A stretch of 64,000 nt of DNA from Desulfovibrionaceae bacterium (GCA_031082225.1 JAVHLG010000009.1:1-64000), one strand, 5' to 3'. Shown: positions 53,859 through 62,525, counted from the first letter of the stretch. The notes: generated by a model not told the origin, from the sequence alone. Numbers and translations are program-made.

Positions 53859-55856
53859 ATGCCTTCTCCCTCCGACCTCGACCATCAGGCGGTCAACGTC
53901 ATCAAGGGCCTGATCATGGACGCCGTTGGCAAGGCCAATTCCGGCCATCCCGGCGGGGCCATGTCCTCGGCAGATATCGCCTACATCCTTTTCTCGGAGT
54001 TTCTCGACGCCGACCCGGACGACACCGCCTGGTTCAACCGCGACCGCTTCGTGCTCTCGGCCGGACACGAGTCCATGCTGCTCTACGCCCTGCTGCTCTT
54101 CCAGGGCGTTTTGACCATGGAGGACATCACCCGCTTCCGCCAGTTCGGCAGCCGCACCCCGGGACATCCCGAGAATTTCCTGACCCCGGGCGTGGAGGCC
54201 ACCACCGGCCCCCTGGGCCAGGGCTTCGCCATGTCCGTGGGCATGGCCGTGGCCGAGGCCATGCTGCGGGCCAGACTCGGGACGGACATCACCGACCACT
54301 ACACGTTCGTCCTGGCCTCGGACGGCGACATCCAGACCCCGGTGTGCCTGGGCGCGGCCGCCCTGGCCGGACATTTCGAGCTCTCGCGGCTTATCGTGTG
54401 CTACGACAACAACAAGGTGCAACTGGCCGGTCCCACCAGCCGCTGCGACCGCACGGACCATAAAAAGGTTTTCGAGGGCCTGGGCTGGCGGGTGATCGAA
54501 ATCGACGGCCACGACCACGCCCAGATCCGCGCCGCCCTGACCCAGGCCAAGACCGACGCGGGCAAACCCACCCTGATCATCGGCCACACCACCATCGCCA
54601 AGGGCTCCTGCTCCATGGAGAACAACTGCGACTCCCACGGTTCGCCCTTCTCCCCGGAGGAAATCGCCAAGACCAAGGCCTGCCTGGGACTGCCCGCGGA
54701 CACGCCCTTTTATCTGCCAGCCGACGTCCTGGAACGCTTCCGGGCCCGGCACGGCAGCGTGCGCGCCAAGCGACTGGCCTGGCAGGCGGCCCTGCAAAAG
54801 CGCCTGGACACGGACGCCGCCTTCGAGGATCTGTGGCGGCAGGCCAAGCGCACCCCGGCCAACCGGACCTTTGCCTGGCCCGAATTCGAGCCCGGCGCAT
54901 CGGTCGCCACCCGCAAGGCCTGGGGATCGGCCCTTTCGGCGCTCATCGACCAATTGCCCCTCTTCGTGGGCGGCTCGGCCGACCTGGACCCCTCCAACCA
55001 GACGGCCAAGTTCCGCGACCTGGTGGGCATCTTCGGCCCGGACAACCGGGCCGGGCGCAACCTGTGCTTCGGGGTGCGCGAGTTCCCCATGGGCGCGATC
55101 CTAAACGGCATCGCCCTGCACGGCGGCCTTGTCCCCTTCGGGGCCACCTTCCTGGTCTTTTCCGACTACGAGCGAAACGCCCTGCGCATGTCCGCCCTGC
55201 AGCGCCTGCCGGTGCTGCACGTCTTCACCCACGACTCCTTCTACGTGGGCGAGGACGGCCCCACGCATCAGCCCATCGAGCATGCCAGCTCCCTGCGGCT
55301 GATCCCCAACATGCTGGTCATGCGCCCGGCCGACGCCCGGGAGACCTGCCTGTGCGTGGAGACGGCGCTGACGCAGGACAGCCGCCCCACCTGCCTGCTC
55401 CTCACCCGCCAGGGCCTGCCCGTGCTGGACGCGGCGCGCTTCCCGGGACTGGCCGAAGGCGTGGCCAGGGGCGGCTACGTGCTGGCCGACGCCCCGGATG
55501 GCGACCCAGGCGGCATCCTCCTGGCCGCAGGCTCCGAGGTCTCGCTGGCCCTGGCCGCGGCCGAGCTTCTGCCCGAATACAGGCTGCGCGTGGTGAGCAT
55601 GCCCTGCATGGAGCTTTTCGACGAGCAGCCCAAAGAGTACCGCGACGCCGTACTGCCGCCCGCCGTGACCCGGCGTTTCGCCGTGGAGGCCGGACGTCCG
55701 GATCTGTGGTGCAAATATGTGGGCAGCCTGGACCGGGTGCATGGCGTCAGCCGCTTCGGGGCCTCAGCCCCGGCCAAGCTTCTGGCCGCCGAATACGGCT
55801 TCACCCCGGAACACCTGGCCGGTCTGGTGCGCCAGGCCTTCACCGACAAGGAGTAG
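53859..55856 (+). CDS. tkt: Transketolase
   Basis: Transketolase shuttles two-carbon units between pentose and hexose phosphates with thiamine diphosphate. The 665 residues start at the ATG at 53859 (GCAAGGA upstream) with DLDHQAVNVIKGLIMDAVGKANSGHPGG. The TPP motif ASDGDIQ...NNK is visible at about 145-175 (CYDNNKVQLAGPTSR), and HDSFYVGEDGPTHQPIEH marks the pyrimidine domain. The C-terminal domain is complete. It overlaps nothing and is 4 bp from glpX. Confidence 0.95.
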   Translation: MPSPSDLDHQAVNVIKGLIMDAVGKANSGHPGGAMSSADIAYILFSEFLDADPDDTAWFNRDRFVLSAGHESMLLYALLLFQGVLTMEDITRFRQFGSRTPGHPENFLTPGVEATTGPLGQGFAMSVGMAVAEAMLRARLGTDITDHYTFVLASDGDIQTPVCLGAAALAGHFELSRLIVCYDNNKVQLAGPTSRCDRTDHKKVFEGLGWRVIEIDGHDHAQIRAALTQAKTDAGKPTLIIGHTTIAKGSCSMENNCDSHGSPFSPEEIAKTKACLGLPADTPFYLPADVLERFRARHGSVRAKRLAWQAALQKRLDTDAAFEDLWRQAKRTPANRTFAWPEFEPGASVATRKAWGSALSALIDQLPLFVGGSADLDPSNQTAKFRDLVGIFGPDNRAGRNLCFGVREFPMGAILNGIALHGGLVPFGATFLVFSDYERNALRMSALQRLPVLHVFTHDSFYVGEDGPTHQPIEHASSLRLIPNMLVMRPADARETCLCVETALTQDSRPTCLLLTRQGLPVLDAARFPGLAEGVARGGYVLADAPDGDPGGILLAAGSEVSLALAAAELLPEYRLRVVSMPCMELFDEQPKEYRDAVLPPAVTRRFAVEAGRPDLWCKYVGSLDRVHGVSRFGASAPAKLLAAEYGFTPEHLAGLVRQAFTDKE

Positions 55857-55860
55857 CCCC

Positions 55861-56844
55861 ATGGAAGCCCCTGACCGGAATATCGGCCTGGATCTGGTGC
55901 GGGTCACCGAGGCGGCGGCCTTAAGCTGCTCGCGGTGGCTGGGCAAGGGCGACAAGATCGCCGGGGATCAGGCCGCCGTGGACGCCATGCGCCTGTCCTT
56001 CAACACCGTGCCCCTGGACGGGATCATCGTCATCGGCGAGGGCGAAAAAGACGAGGCCCCCATGCTCTTTAACGGCGAAAAGGTGGGCATGGGCCTGGGT
56101 CAGGCCGTGGACGTGGCCGTGGACCCGGTGGAGGGCACCAACCTCCTGGCCTATGGCCGCCCCAACGCCATCTCCGTGATCGGCGTGGCCCCCCGGGGCA
56201 GCATGTTCGATCCGGGACCAAGCTATTACATGAAAAAACTGGTGGTCCCGGCCGAGGCCAAGGACGTGGCCGACCTGGACGCGCCCGTGGGCGACAATCT
56301 GCGGGCCATCGCCAGGGCGCTTGGCAAGGACGTGGACGATCTGGTGGTGTTTGTCCTGGACAAGCCGCGCCACAAGGAACTGATCACCGAGATACGCCGC
56401 ACCGGGGCGCGCATCCAGTTGCACACCGACGGCGACGTGGCCGGGTCGCTGATGGCCGTGGACCCGACCAACGTGGTGGACGTGATGATGGGCACCGGCG
56501 GCACTCCCGAGGGCGTGCTGTCAGCCTGCGCCATCCGGGCCGTGGGGGGGCGGATGCTGGCGAGGCTGGACCCGCAAAAGGACGACGAGAAAAAGGCCCT
56601 GGTCGAGGCCGGGACCGACACGAAGTCCATCCTGACCGAGGAGACGCTGGTTCGCAGCGACGACACCTATTTTGCGGCCACGGGCATCTCCGGCGGCACG
56701 TTTCTGCGCGGGGTGCGGTTCACGGGCCGGGGCGCGGTGACCCATTCCCTGGTGCTGCGCGGCAAGACCGGCACCATGCGGCGCATCGAATCGCACATCG
56801 CCCTGGAAAAGCTCATGCGCTTCAGCGCCGTGAAGTACGACTAA
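55861..56844 (+). CDS. glpX: Fructose-1,6-bisphosphatase class II (GlpX)
   Basis: GlpX makes fructose-6-phosphate in gluconeogenesis or the pentose cycle. The 327 residues begin MEAPDRNIGLDLVRVTEAAA, with the metal-binding DPVEGTNL, VIGEGEKDEAPM and the late segment ATGISGGTFLRGV. An AAGGAG ribosome-binding site lies at the very end of tkt and the genes are 4 bp apart. A terminator follows. Confidence 0.95.
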   Translation: MEAPDRNIGLDLVRVTEAAALSCSRWLGKGDKIAGDQAAVDAMRLSFNTVPLDGIIVIGEGEKDEAPMLFNGEKVGMGLGQAVDVAVDPVEGTNLLAYGRPNAISVIGVAPRGSMFDPGPSYYMKKLVVPAEAKDVADLDAPVGDNLRAIARALGKDVDDLVVFVLDKPRHKELITEIRRTGARIQLHTDGDVAGSLMAVDPTNVVDVMMGTGGTPEGVLSACAIRAVGGRMLARLDPQKDDEKKALVEAGTDTKSILTEETLVRSDDTYFAATGISGGTFLRGVRFTGRGAVTHSLVLRGKTGTMRRIESHIALEKLMRFSAVKYD

Positions 56845-56875
56845 CCCGGCTTTCTCTCTCTTCCCGAACGCACAG

Positions 56876-56905
56876 GCCCGGCCGAGACATCGACCGGGCT
56901 TTTTT
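56876..56905 (+). terminator. Rho-independent terminator after glpX
   Basis: GCCCGG (56876-56881) pairs with CCGGGC (56894-56899), extended inward by CGA/TCG with one mismatch, and six T follow. Confidence 0.85.
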
Positions 56906-57062
56906 GTTTGCCCCGTCCCGGGGATGATGCGAAAAGGGTTCCGTCACAAGGAAAATGATTCCCGTGATGCCGTAGCGCTGCGTCGGAGACCCAAGCCGCA
57001 CTCCCACGCCATAGAGGAGACCGCTTTACCGGACATACCCACCGGCCGCACAAGGAAACCCC

Positions 57063-57827
57063 ATGCTCGACCAGTCGCCGCGTTTCTGGGAGATATTTTT
57101 CGAGGTCTACGAGGCCCTGCCCCGGCAGGGTCCGGGCAACCGGGCCAGCGCCGCCAGGGCCCTGTCCCTGTGCGACGGCCTGCCCGCCGCGCCCGGTATC
57201 CTCGATATGGGCTGCGGCGCGGGGGGCCAGACCCTGCATCTGGCGGACCTCACGGATGGCCGCATCGTGGCCGTGGACAGCCACGCCCCGTTTATAGACC
57301 GCCTGAAGGCAATCGCGGCTGCACGCGGCCTGGGGGGCCGCATCCGCCCCCTGTGCGCCGACATGGCCCAGACAGGGCTTAAACAGGGCTCCTTCGATCT
57401 GATCTGGTCCGAGGGGGCGCTTTACAACCTCGGCCTGGACGCGGCTCTCCCCCTGTGCCGCGACCATCTGCGGCCCGGCGGGCATCTGGTCTTCACCGAC
57501 GCGGTCTGGCGCTCAAGCGATGTGCCCGATGCGGTGCGGCAAGGCTTCGAGCAGGACTATCCGGCCATGGGCTGGACGCATGACGTATGTGCGGCCGTGG
57601 CCCGGCACGGCCTCGACCTGCGTGGCCACTTCACTCTGCCGGATGAGGCGTGGTGGCAGGACTTCTATACGCCCATGCAGGCCCGGGTGCGCGAACTGCG
57701 GGAAAAATACGCCCATGACGTCGAGGCCGGGGGCATCCTGGACGCCATCCACCGCGAGACCGAGCTGCACGCGGCCCACGGCGACTGCTACGCCTATGAA
57801 TTTTTCGTGACCAGGCGCCCGGGGTGA
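57063..57827 (+). CDS. SAM-dependent methyltransferase, class I
   Basis: The 254-residue soluble methyltransferase has the SAM-binding motif ILDMGCGAGGQTLHLA near residue 45 and the acidic motif IVAVDSHAPFI. LRPGGHLVFTDAVW then follows, as in many arsenite or small-molecule methyltransferases. AAGGAA lies upstream. The gene is alone between terminator-bounded blocks. Substrate unknown. Confidence 0.85.
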   Translation: MLDQSPRFWEIFFEVYEALPRQGPGNRASAARALSLCDGLPAAPGILDMGCGAGGQTLHLADLTDGRIVAVDSHAPFIDRLKAIAAARGLGGRIRPLCADMAQTGLKQGSFDLIWSEGALYNLGLDAALPLCRDHLRPGGHLVFTDAVWRSSDVPDAVRQGFEQDYPAMGWTHDVCAAVARHGLDLRGHFTLPDEAWWQDFYTPMQARVRELREKYAHDVEAGGILDAIHRETELHAAHGDCYAYEFFVTRRPG

Positions 57828-58158
57828 CCACCTTCAGCGCTTGAGCGCACCTGTCGCAACTGTCAGCAACGGCGTTCCGTTTTTTCCGCTCATCCTGGCG
57901 GCCATGCCCGTGAACCGGTGGATATCCGGCGGGAAGTCGCGTATCCGTGAACCAGGGCTTTCCGTTTCGGACAACCCTGGCCGGACGGACGTCTCGATCC
58001 CGCCCCGGGACATGCGGCGCGTTCCGCTTTGACGGGACGAGCGCAGGTATTTTTAGGCCAGACGCCCATCCCTGACCGGGATTATTTCACGAGCCCTCAG
58101 GGCTGACGCCATAACGAACAGACTGCATCTGCGCCCGCAGAAACCCGAGGTGTGCATC
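57828..58158. other. Intergenic region, no gene seen
   Basis: These 331 bp contain no convincing gene, RNA or promoter box that I can identify; a short open frame in the plus direction (57841-58032) looks like chance. Confidence 0.5.
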
Positions 58159-58710
58159 ATGGGAAACGCGCTTGTGATCATCGACATGTTGCAGGATTTC
58201 ATCCTGCCCTCCGGAAAGCTGTATTTTGAAAAAGGACGGACAGCGGTCGATTCCATTGTCCAGATCAAATCCGCTTTTCGAGCCAGGAAATTGCCGGTAA
58301 TCTATGGCAATGACGCCCATCCAAAGGGCTCGGACGAATTTTCCGGCTGGACGCCCCACTGTCTGGTGGGTTCGCCTGGCTCGCTGATCATCCCGGAGCT
58401 GGCCCCGGAACCGGGAGATATTGTTTTGTACAAGGATTCCTTGAGCCTCTTCCATGACGGCGTTGCCGAACGCATCGTGCGCGGCCTCGACGTTTCTCAT
58501 CTCTTTCTGGTCGGCGTGGCCACGGAGTACAGCATCAAGGCCTGTTCCCTGGACGCCCTGGAACGCGGCCTGGGGGTCACCGTGGTGTCGGACGCCATCG
58601 CGGGCGTGGACCTTCGGCAGGGCGATGCGGACAAGGCCCTGGAGGCCATGCGCCTTGCCGAGGTGCAGTTTACGGACACGAAGTCCCTGCTTGCGGCCCT
58701 TGCGACCTGA
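58159..58710 (+). CDS. Isochorismatase/nicotinamidase-family protein with Ser in the nucleophile position
   Basis: The 183 residues start at the ATG at 58159 with GAGG 8 nt upstream. The fold is clear: VIIDMLQDF (Asp 9), the metal-site region NDAHPKGSDEF...TPHCLVGS and Lys 92 in LYKDSLSLF. The active-site loop reads GVATEYSIKACS, so where cysteine hydrolases have Cys (GVATDYCVKA) there is Ser 125, with another Cys four residues on. Isochorismatases also lack the Cys, so non-nicotinamidase chemistry is likely. Substrate unknown. Confidence 0.82.
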   Translation: MGNALVIIDMLQDFILPSGKLYFEKGRTAVDSIVQIKSAFRARKLPVIYGNDAHPKGSDEFSGWTPHCLVGSPGSLIIPELAPEPGDIVLYKDSLSLFHDGVAERIVRGLDVSHLFLVGVATEYSIKACSLDALERGLGVTVVSDAIAGVDLRQGDADKALEAMRLAEVQFTDTKSLLAALAT

Positions 58711-58994
58711 CCCGGCCGCTCCAAGGTCCGACTGACCTCTTCCGGCCCCAGCCCCCGATCCCTGCTGCTGTTTCGCAGGCGCGGATACTGCCCGATCTCA
58801 AAGGATATGACTCCTCCCGGCTGCCCTTCAGGGAGGTCAGGGCTGCCTGTCGCCGACGGGTCGACGTCTCCTGCGGCCGGACACGCCGCACCGGGGAGAC
58901 ACACCACGCGTCGGACCTGGGCTGCCGAGCCTAAAGAATCACGGCCATCGTCCGATGAGATGATAAACTCCCCTTGTAACCAGGGCTGGCCCAA
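58711..58994. other. Intergenic region with a sigma-28 type promoter at its end
   Basis: These 284 bp carry no gene. The flagellin-like promoter lies in the last 70 bp; the rest is featureless. Confidence 0.5.
58932..58958 (+). promoter_or_regulatory. Sigma-28 (FliA) promoter of the flagellin-like gene
   Basis: TAAA (58932-58935), a 15-bp spacer and TCCGATGA (58951-58958) match the FliA consensus TAAA-N15-GCCGATAA in 10 of 12 positions with the right spacing. Transcription should start near 58966, about 30 bp before the ATG at 58995. Confidence 0.65.
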
Positions 58995-59822
58995 ATGGCT
59001 CTTTCCGAACTCGAACGGTATCTTCTCTACCAATCGTCATCACAACTGCTCCAGCAGGACCTGATAACGAATGCCTTGTTTCAGGGCGGAGAGGTCGGCA
59101 AAAATTTGCGGAGTCTGCTCTTTTCTCAAAATACACTGCCCGCGCTGTCCAACCCGTATGATGAAGCGATAACCGGCACGTTGCGAGCCGACTCACGGGC
59201 AGTCCAACAAAATTCAAAAAACGTGTCCGAAGCCTCATCCATGATGGGCATAGCCAAGGAAGGGACCGCAGGGATTCAAACGGCTCTCGACGCCATGTCG
59301 CAAATGATTGACGATATCAACAGCGGAAAGTTAAGCGGATCGAGCGCAACAGTCCAGGACAATTACAAAAATCTGAAGAACGAAATCCTTGGATATATCT
59401 CCAATACGGAATTCAATGGAATATACATGCTTGACAGTTCCAAATGGGGGACTGAGCAGATTGACAACAATGGATCTGTCTACATACAGGCATTCAAAGA
59501 TGGAGGGTTCAATATAAATTTTACCGCTGTCGATGATTTGGACTTCAACGACCTTGATGCAACAAAGCTTGCCAATACCACCGACAGAAATGCGCAAAAA
59601 GCGTTGCTCGATAATCTCTCGGCAAGCATGGAGTCCATTCATTCCTCGTATGCAAGCAGGGAGACGGGATTGAACCAGCAAGCGGCCCAGTTGGAGTCCC
59701 AGTCTCTCATATTGGCGAAGGCTGCTGAAAACAGAAGACAATCACCGACAAAATCTCTTGAATCCATCATTCTTGACTTTGTAACAAACGTCAATGGCGC
59801 ACTTCTCAACGAATCGAGCTAG
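58995..59822 (+). CDS. Divergent flagellin-like protein
   Basis: The 275-residue protein matches flagellins in two parts: the N-terminal helical region (LRADSRAVQQNSKNVSEAS, GTAGIQTALDAMSQMIDDI) with YISNTEFNGIYMLD, the equivalent of the ATDFNGIYLL signature, and a C-terminal helix (LDNLSASMESIHSSYASRE, LESQSLILAKAAENRR). The classical N-terminus (MSLxIN) and C-terminal LLR ending are missing, so it may be a minor flagellin or a hook-filament junction-like protein. Codon use is AT-richer than the neighbours, suggesting recent transfer. Its ribosome-binding site is weak. Confidence 0.72.
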   Translation: MALSELERYLLYQSSSQLLQQDLITNALFQGGEVGKNLRSLLFSQNTLPALSNPYDEAITGTLRADSRAVQQNSKNVSEASSMMGIAKEGTAGIQTALDAMSQMIDDINSGKLSGSSATVQDNYKNLKNEILGYISNTEFNGIYMLDSSKWGTEQIDNNGSVYIQAFKDGGFNINFTAVDDLDFNDLDATKLANTTDRNAQKALLDNLSASMESIHSSYASRETGLNQQAAQLESQSLILAKAAENRRQSPTKSLESIILDFVTNVNGALLNESS

Positions 59823-60151
59823 AGGTCTTGCACCGTTTTCCGTTTCACCTTCATCCTGTTCCTCTCCAACAGCAGAGATCTCCGAGGCAGCGTCCACGAA
59901 CCTGGCATCTCGCCTGGCCTGTGAAACTGTTTCGAAGACCCGTTTCCACCATCCGCCTCGCGGCCGGGGGCGACCGTGGCTCTGAACCCCGGAGACCAAC
60001 GTCATTCATTCGGAAGGCGCACAGTTTGCCATCGCCCAGCCATTTGAAGGATTGGCTCGATCCACAGGGGAGTGTCCACGGAGGTGATGTTCGTTTGGGT
60101 TTTCCTCTCAGGGGACTAAGAGCCCTCCCCCGGCGCGGGAATGTGGAATTC

Positions 60152-60172
60152 CGACAGATTGACGATATGTCG
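60152..60172 (+). promoter_or_regulatory. Candidate activator dyad
   Basis: CGACA (60152-60156) and TGTCG (60168-60172) form an inverted repeat with an 11-bp spacer, about 97 bp upstream of the -24 element at 60269. Candidate enhancer site only. Confidence 0.25.
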
Positions 60173-60267
60173 TAGTTTTTCTATCGGGCAAGGGACAGGT
60201 GGCGGCGCATTTTTTGTGCAACCATGAATATCTCTGAAAATTCGGGATGATGCGTGCCTTAAAAATC

Positions 60268-60283
60268 TGGCATGATCGCTGCT
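60268..60283 (+). promoter_or_regulatory. Candidate sigma-54 promoter
   Basis: TGGCATGATCGCTGCT has GG (60269-60270) and GC (60281-60282) separated by 10 bp and resembles TGGCAC-N5-TTGCW with two mismatches. It lies 50 bp before the ATG at 60332. Confidence 0.5.
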
Positions 60284-60331
60284 CAGAGCCAGTCATCCCC
60301 AGATGCCGCACAACCCCAAGGAGATATGACC

Positions 60332-60613
60332 ATGAACGCCATCCGCACCGCCATCCTCACCCTGACTGTCTGCATCGGCGTCGCCCTTGCCAACCAGGCC
60401 CAGGCCTTCGACCTCTTCGGACTGCTGGATGCCCAGGAGGCGGACAGTCTGAACTCCCCCCTGGCCATCAGCAACGAACCGACCTACCTGGGCAACCCCC
60501 GGGCCATCAGCAACGAACCGACCTACACCGGCAATCCCCGGGCGATCAGCAACGAACCCGTTTACAAGGTCGCCCCCAGGGTTTCCGGCCTGACGAACGC
60601 CCTGCGCCGCTAA
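60332..60613 (+). CDS. Small secreted protein with tandem 13-residue repeats
   Basis: The 93-residue precursor starts at ATG 60332 because AAGGAG lies 8 nt upstream; the ATG at 60326 is only 2 nt from it. A Sec signal peptide (MNAIRTAILTLTVCIGVALA) is expected to be cleaved after AQA. The mature roughly 68 residues contain two complete NEPTYxGNPRAIS units and a third partial unit NEPVYKV, then VSGLTNALRR. I do not recognise the family. Few cysteines or aromatic residues occur, so a structural or adhesive role is possible. It has its own terminator and a sigma-54 type promoter. Confidence 0.72.
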   Translation: MNAIRTAILTLTVCIGVALANQAQAFDLFGLLDAQEADSLNSPLAISNEPTYLGNPRAISNEPTYTGNPRAISNEPVYKVAPRVSGLTNALRR

Positions 60614-60638
60614 CCGCTTGTGCGAGAGACCGCTGCAG

Positions 60639-60670
60639 AGTGGAACGTGTCAAAACCGTTCCACTTTCTT
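60639..60670 (+). terminator. Rho-independent terminator after the secreted repeat gene
   Basis: AGTGGAACG (60639-60647) pairs with CGTTCCACT (60657-60665), followed by TTCTT. Confidence 0.75.
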
Positions 60671-61043
60671 ATTCCCGGCTTCTGCCCCGGAATATATGGA
60701 CGCAACACGCCTCGCCGTGTCGGATCGAGGTGGGTCTCTGGATTTCGGACTTTGGGACGGACCGGGTCGCTCCGGTGGTCCCGGATGCCTGGACCGATTT
60801 CTGGCGAAGATCACCCCTGGCCCGTTTGGGCGGCCGTGGAGCGGCCCCTGATTTGCTGGAACTGCGGGGCGTCGGACATCCCTGGACATCGCCGTGAAAC
60901 GGATTGGTTCGCTTCCACCCCGGCCGCCGCATGGCGGTATGTCCCAGGCCCGGCGGATGGCGCGTGGAGACGGCCGGTTTGTCAGACGGCGTTTGTGCGC
61001 GCAGCGACCTGCGCCCCTTCGCCGAAAGGCGGCGCACCCAAAG
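60671..61043. other. Intergenic region before the tRNA pair
   Basis: No convincing gene. Longer open frames cross the tRNAs and are rejected. Confidence 0.5.
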
Positions 61044-61076
61044 AAAAAAGGGTTTGGGAGATGATCCCAAACCCTT
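61044..61076 (-). terminator. Terminator of the tRNA transcript
   Basis: AAGGGTTTGGGA (61048-61059) pairs with TCCCAAACCCTT (61065-61076) as a perfect 12-bp stem; the run of six A before it on the plus strand (61044-61049) provides the T-run on the minus strand. Confidence 0.85.
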
Positions 61077-61085
61077 GCTTTCTTG

Positions 61086-61162
61086 TGGCGGGGCCGACGA
61101 GACTCGAACTCGCGCCCTCCGACGTGACAGGCCGGCGTTATAACCAGCTTAACTACGGCCCC
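61086..61162 (-). tRNA. tRNA-Asp (anticodon GTC)
   Basis: On the minus strand the acceptor stem GGGGCCG (61162-61156) pairs with CGGCCCC, the anticodon loop reads CTGTCAC with GTC, the T-arm is GTTCGAGTC, and CCA is encoded at the 3' end (61088-61086). Cotranscribed with the upstream tRNA-Val. Confidence 0.95.
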
Positions 61163-61175
61163 GCATGCCGCATCC

Positions 61176-61251
61176 TGGTAGGCGGAACAGGACTCGAACC
61201 TGTGACCCTCGGCTTGTAAGGCCGATGCTCTCCCAGCTGAGCTACCCGCCC
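61176..61251 (-). tRNA. tRNA-Val (anticodon TAC)
   Basis: On the minus strand GGGCGGG starts at 61251 and pairs with TCCGCCT through G-U ends. The D-arm AGCTCAGCTGGGAGAGCA is standard, the anticodon is TAC in CTTACAAG, the T-arm is GGTTCGAGTCC and CCA is encoded (61178-61176). It is 13 bp upstream of tRNA-Asp. Confidence 0.95.
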
Positions 61252-61538
61252 GCCTTGCGAAGAAAAGCGTTTATCCTCCGGCCCGCTCCCTGTCAATACC
61301 TTTTCCCCGCCCGGGGCCATTTCGTCCCATTTTTCCCGAAACCGCCCTTCCCCGCCGCACAATCCCCGCCCAACAGCCACCCCCTCACGTGCCCACCCGG
61401 ACCGGCCAAAACGGGTCGCGGTCCATCCTGCCGCCTCCCGGGCAAGGTCAGCCGCCATCCCATACCCTTGCGAAAAAGACCCCTTTCCCGTTATGCTGCA
61501 CATCATCGCATCCCCAATGAACACGAGGAGTTCCGATC
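61252..61538. other. Promoter-side region of the tRNA operon
   Basis: 287 bp without a gene; it should contain the tRNA promoter (minus) and the promoter of the alpha/beta hydrolase (plus), neither of which I can assign to a specific box. Confidence 0.45.
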
Positions 61539-62375
61539 ATGCCCATCCTCGCCGCCATCCTGGTTTTCTCCGTTGCGGCCTGCGCCATCAGCTATTCCCT
61601 GTTCGTCTACGAGGCGGCAAACGCCCCGGACACCACCAGGCCCCTGCCCCCCGGATCGCTCATCCCGGCCTTTCTCTGGGGAGTGGGGGCCATGGGCCTG
61701 ACCATCCTGGCCTATCCCCTGGGTTTCGTGTCGTTTCTCTGGCGGCCCCGGGGAAAGCGCCCCACCTCCCGGCCCGAGGTGGTCTTCCTGCACGGCCTCT
61801 ACCACACCCCCGCAGCCTGGATCCTCTTCGCCCCGGCCCTGGCCATGGCCGGACTCGGCCGGGCCCACGCCCCGGGCTACAACTCCTTCGGGGCCAAGAC
61901 CTTCGAGGACATCGCCCGGGACATGACCTCCCAGGTCCACGCCATCCTGGACCGCTCCCCGCGCATCCTCCTGGTGGGGCACAGCATGGGGGGACTGCTG
62001 GTCCGCCGCCTCCTGGCCGACCCGCGCATCGCCCGGGCCACGGACGCCGCTGTGGTCCTCGGCGCCCCCCACCAGGGCAGCAAGGTGGCCGCCCTGGCCC
62101 CCTGCGGCCGGTCCGGACGCCAGCTTCTGCCAGGATCGCCGCTTTTTTCCGAGCTTGCCGCCCTGCCGGACCCTGACGACCTGCCCAAGCTCAACATCCT
62201 GTCCCCGGCCGACGACATGGTGCTGCCAAACGCCTCCTGCGCCATCCCGGGTCCGGGATGGACGCCATGGACCAGCCCGCCAGTCAGCCATGTGGGCCTC
62301 CTGTACCATCCAGGGGTCATCCGGCGCGTGGCCGATTTTTTCAAGACCTGCGCCGCCACGGGCCATCGCGCCTGA
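61539..62375 (+). CDS. Membrane-anchored alpha/beta hydrolase (lipase-like)
   Basis: The 278-residue protein has two N-terminal membrane helices (ILAAILVFSVAACAISYSLFVY; LIPAFLWGVGAMGLTILAYPLGFV) and a hydrolase domain with oxyanion segment VVFLHGLYHTPAAW, the nucleophile elbow GHSMGG near residue 148, and a late SHVGL with the likely catalytic His. GAGGAG lies upstream. Substrate unknown (ester or lipid). Confidence 0.85.
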   Translation: MPILAAILVFSVAACAISYSLFVYEAANAPDTTRPLPPGSLIPAFLWGVGAMGLTILAYPLGFVSFLWRPRGKRPTSRPEVVFLHGLYHTPAAWILFAPALAMAGLGRAHAPGYNSFGAKTFEDIARDMTSQVHAILDRSPRILLVGHSMGGLLVRRLLADPRIARATDAAVVLGAPHQGSKVAALAPCGRSGRQLLPGSPLFSELAALPDPDDLPKLNILSPADDMVLPNASCAIPGPGWTPWTSPPVSHVGLLYHPGVIRRVADFFKTCAATGHRA

Positions 62376-62405
62376 TCTCCGGCCGACCCTGCCCCATCTC
62401 CGGAA

Positions 62406-62468
62406 AAAACGCCGCGCCCCGCCCGGATCGCCGAGGCCAAGGCCCGGACGATCCGCGCGGGGCGTTTT
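62406..62468 (+). terminator. Long imperfect hairpin after the hydrolase gene
   Basis: AAAACGCC (62406-62413) pairs with GGCGTTTT (62461-62468), and an inner CGGATCG (62424-62430) pairs with CGATCCG (62449-62455). The T-run is four bases within the stem. Confidence 0.5.
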
Positions 62469-62525
62469 GCAGGATGGGGGCGGCAGGCCCCGGGATGCGG
62501 CAGGGAGTGCGGGACTTAGGGGCGA

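Larger units (their letters stand above)
59823..60331. other. Intergenic region between the flagellin-like gene and the secreted repeat gene
   Basis: The 509 bp lack a convincing gene. Near the right end lie a CGACA-N11-TGTCG dyad (60152-60172) and the sigma-54 type promoter of the next gene. Confidence 0.5.

Noticed and set aside
60455-60585. CRISPR-like tandem repeats
   Set aside because: The direct repeats are inside a coding gene, are in-frame and 39 bp apart, and encode repeated protein units; there are no spacers of the CRISPR kind.
60620-61219. Open frame of 199 codons in the plus direction
   Set aside because: It runs antisense through both tRNA genes and a terminator; no protein character.
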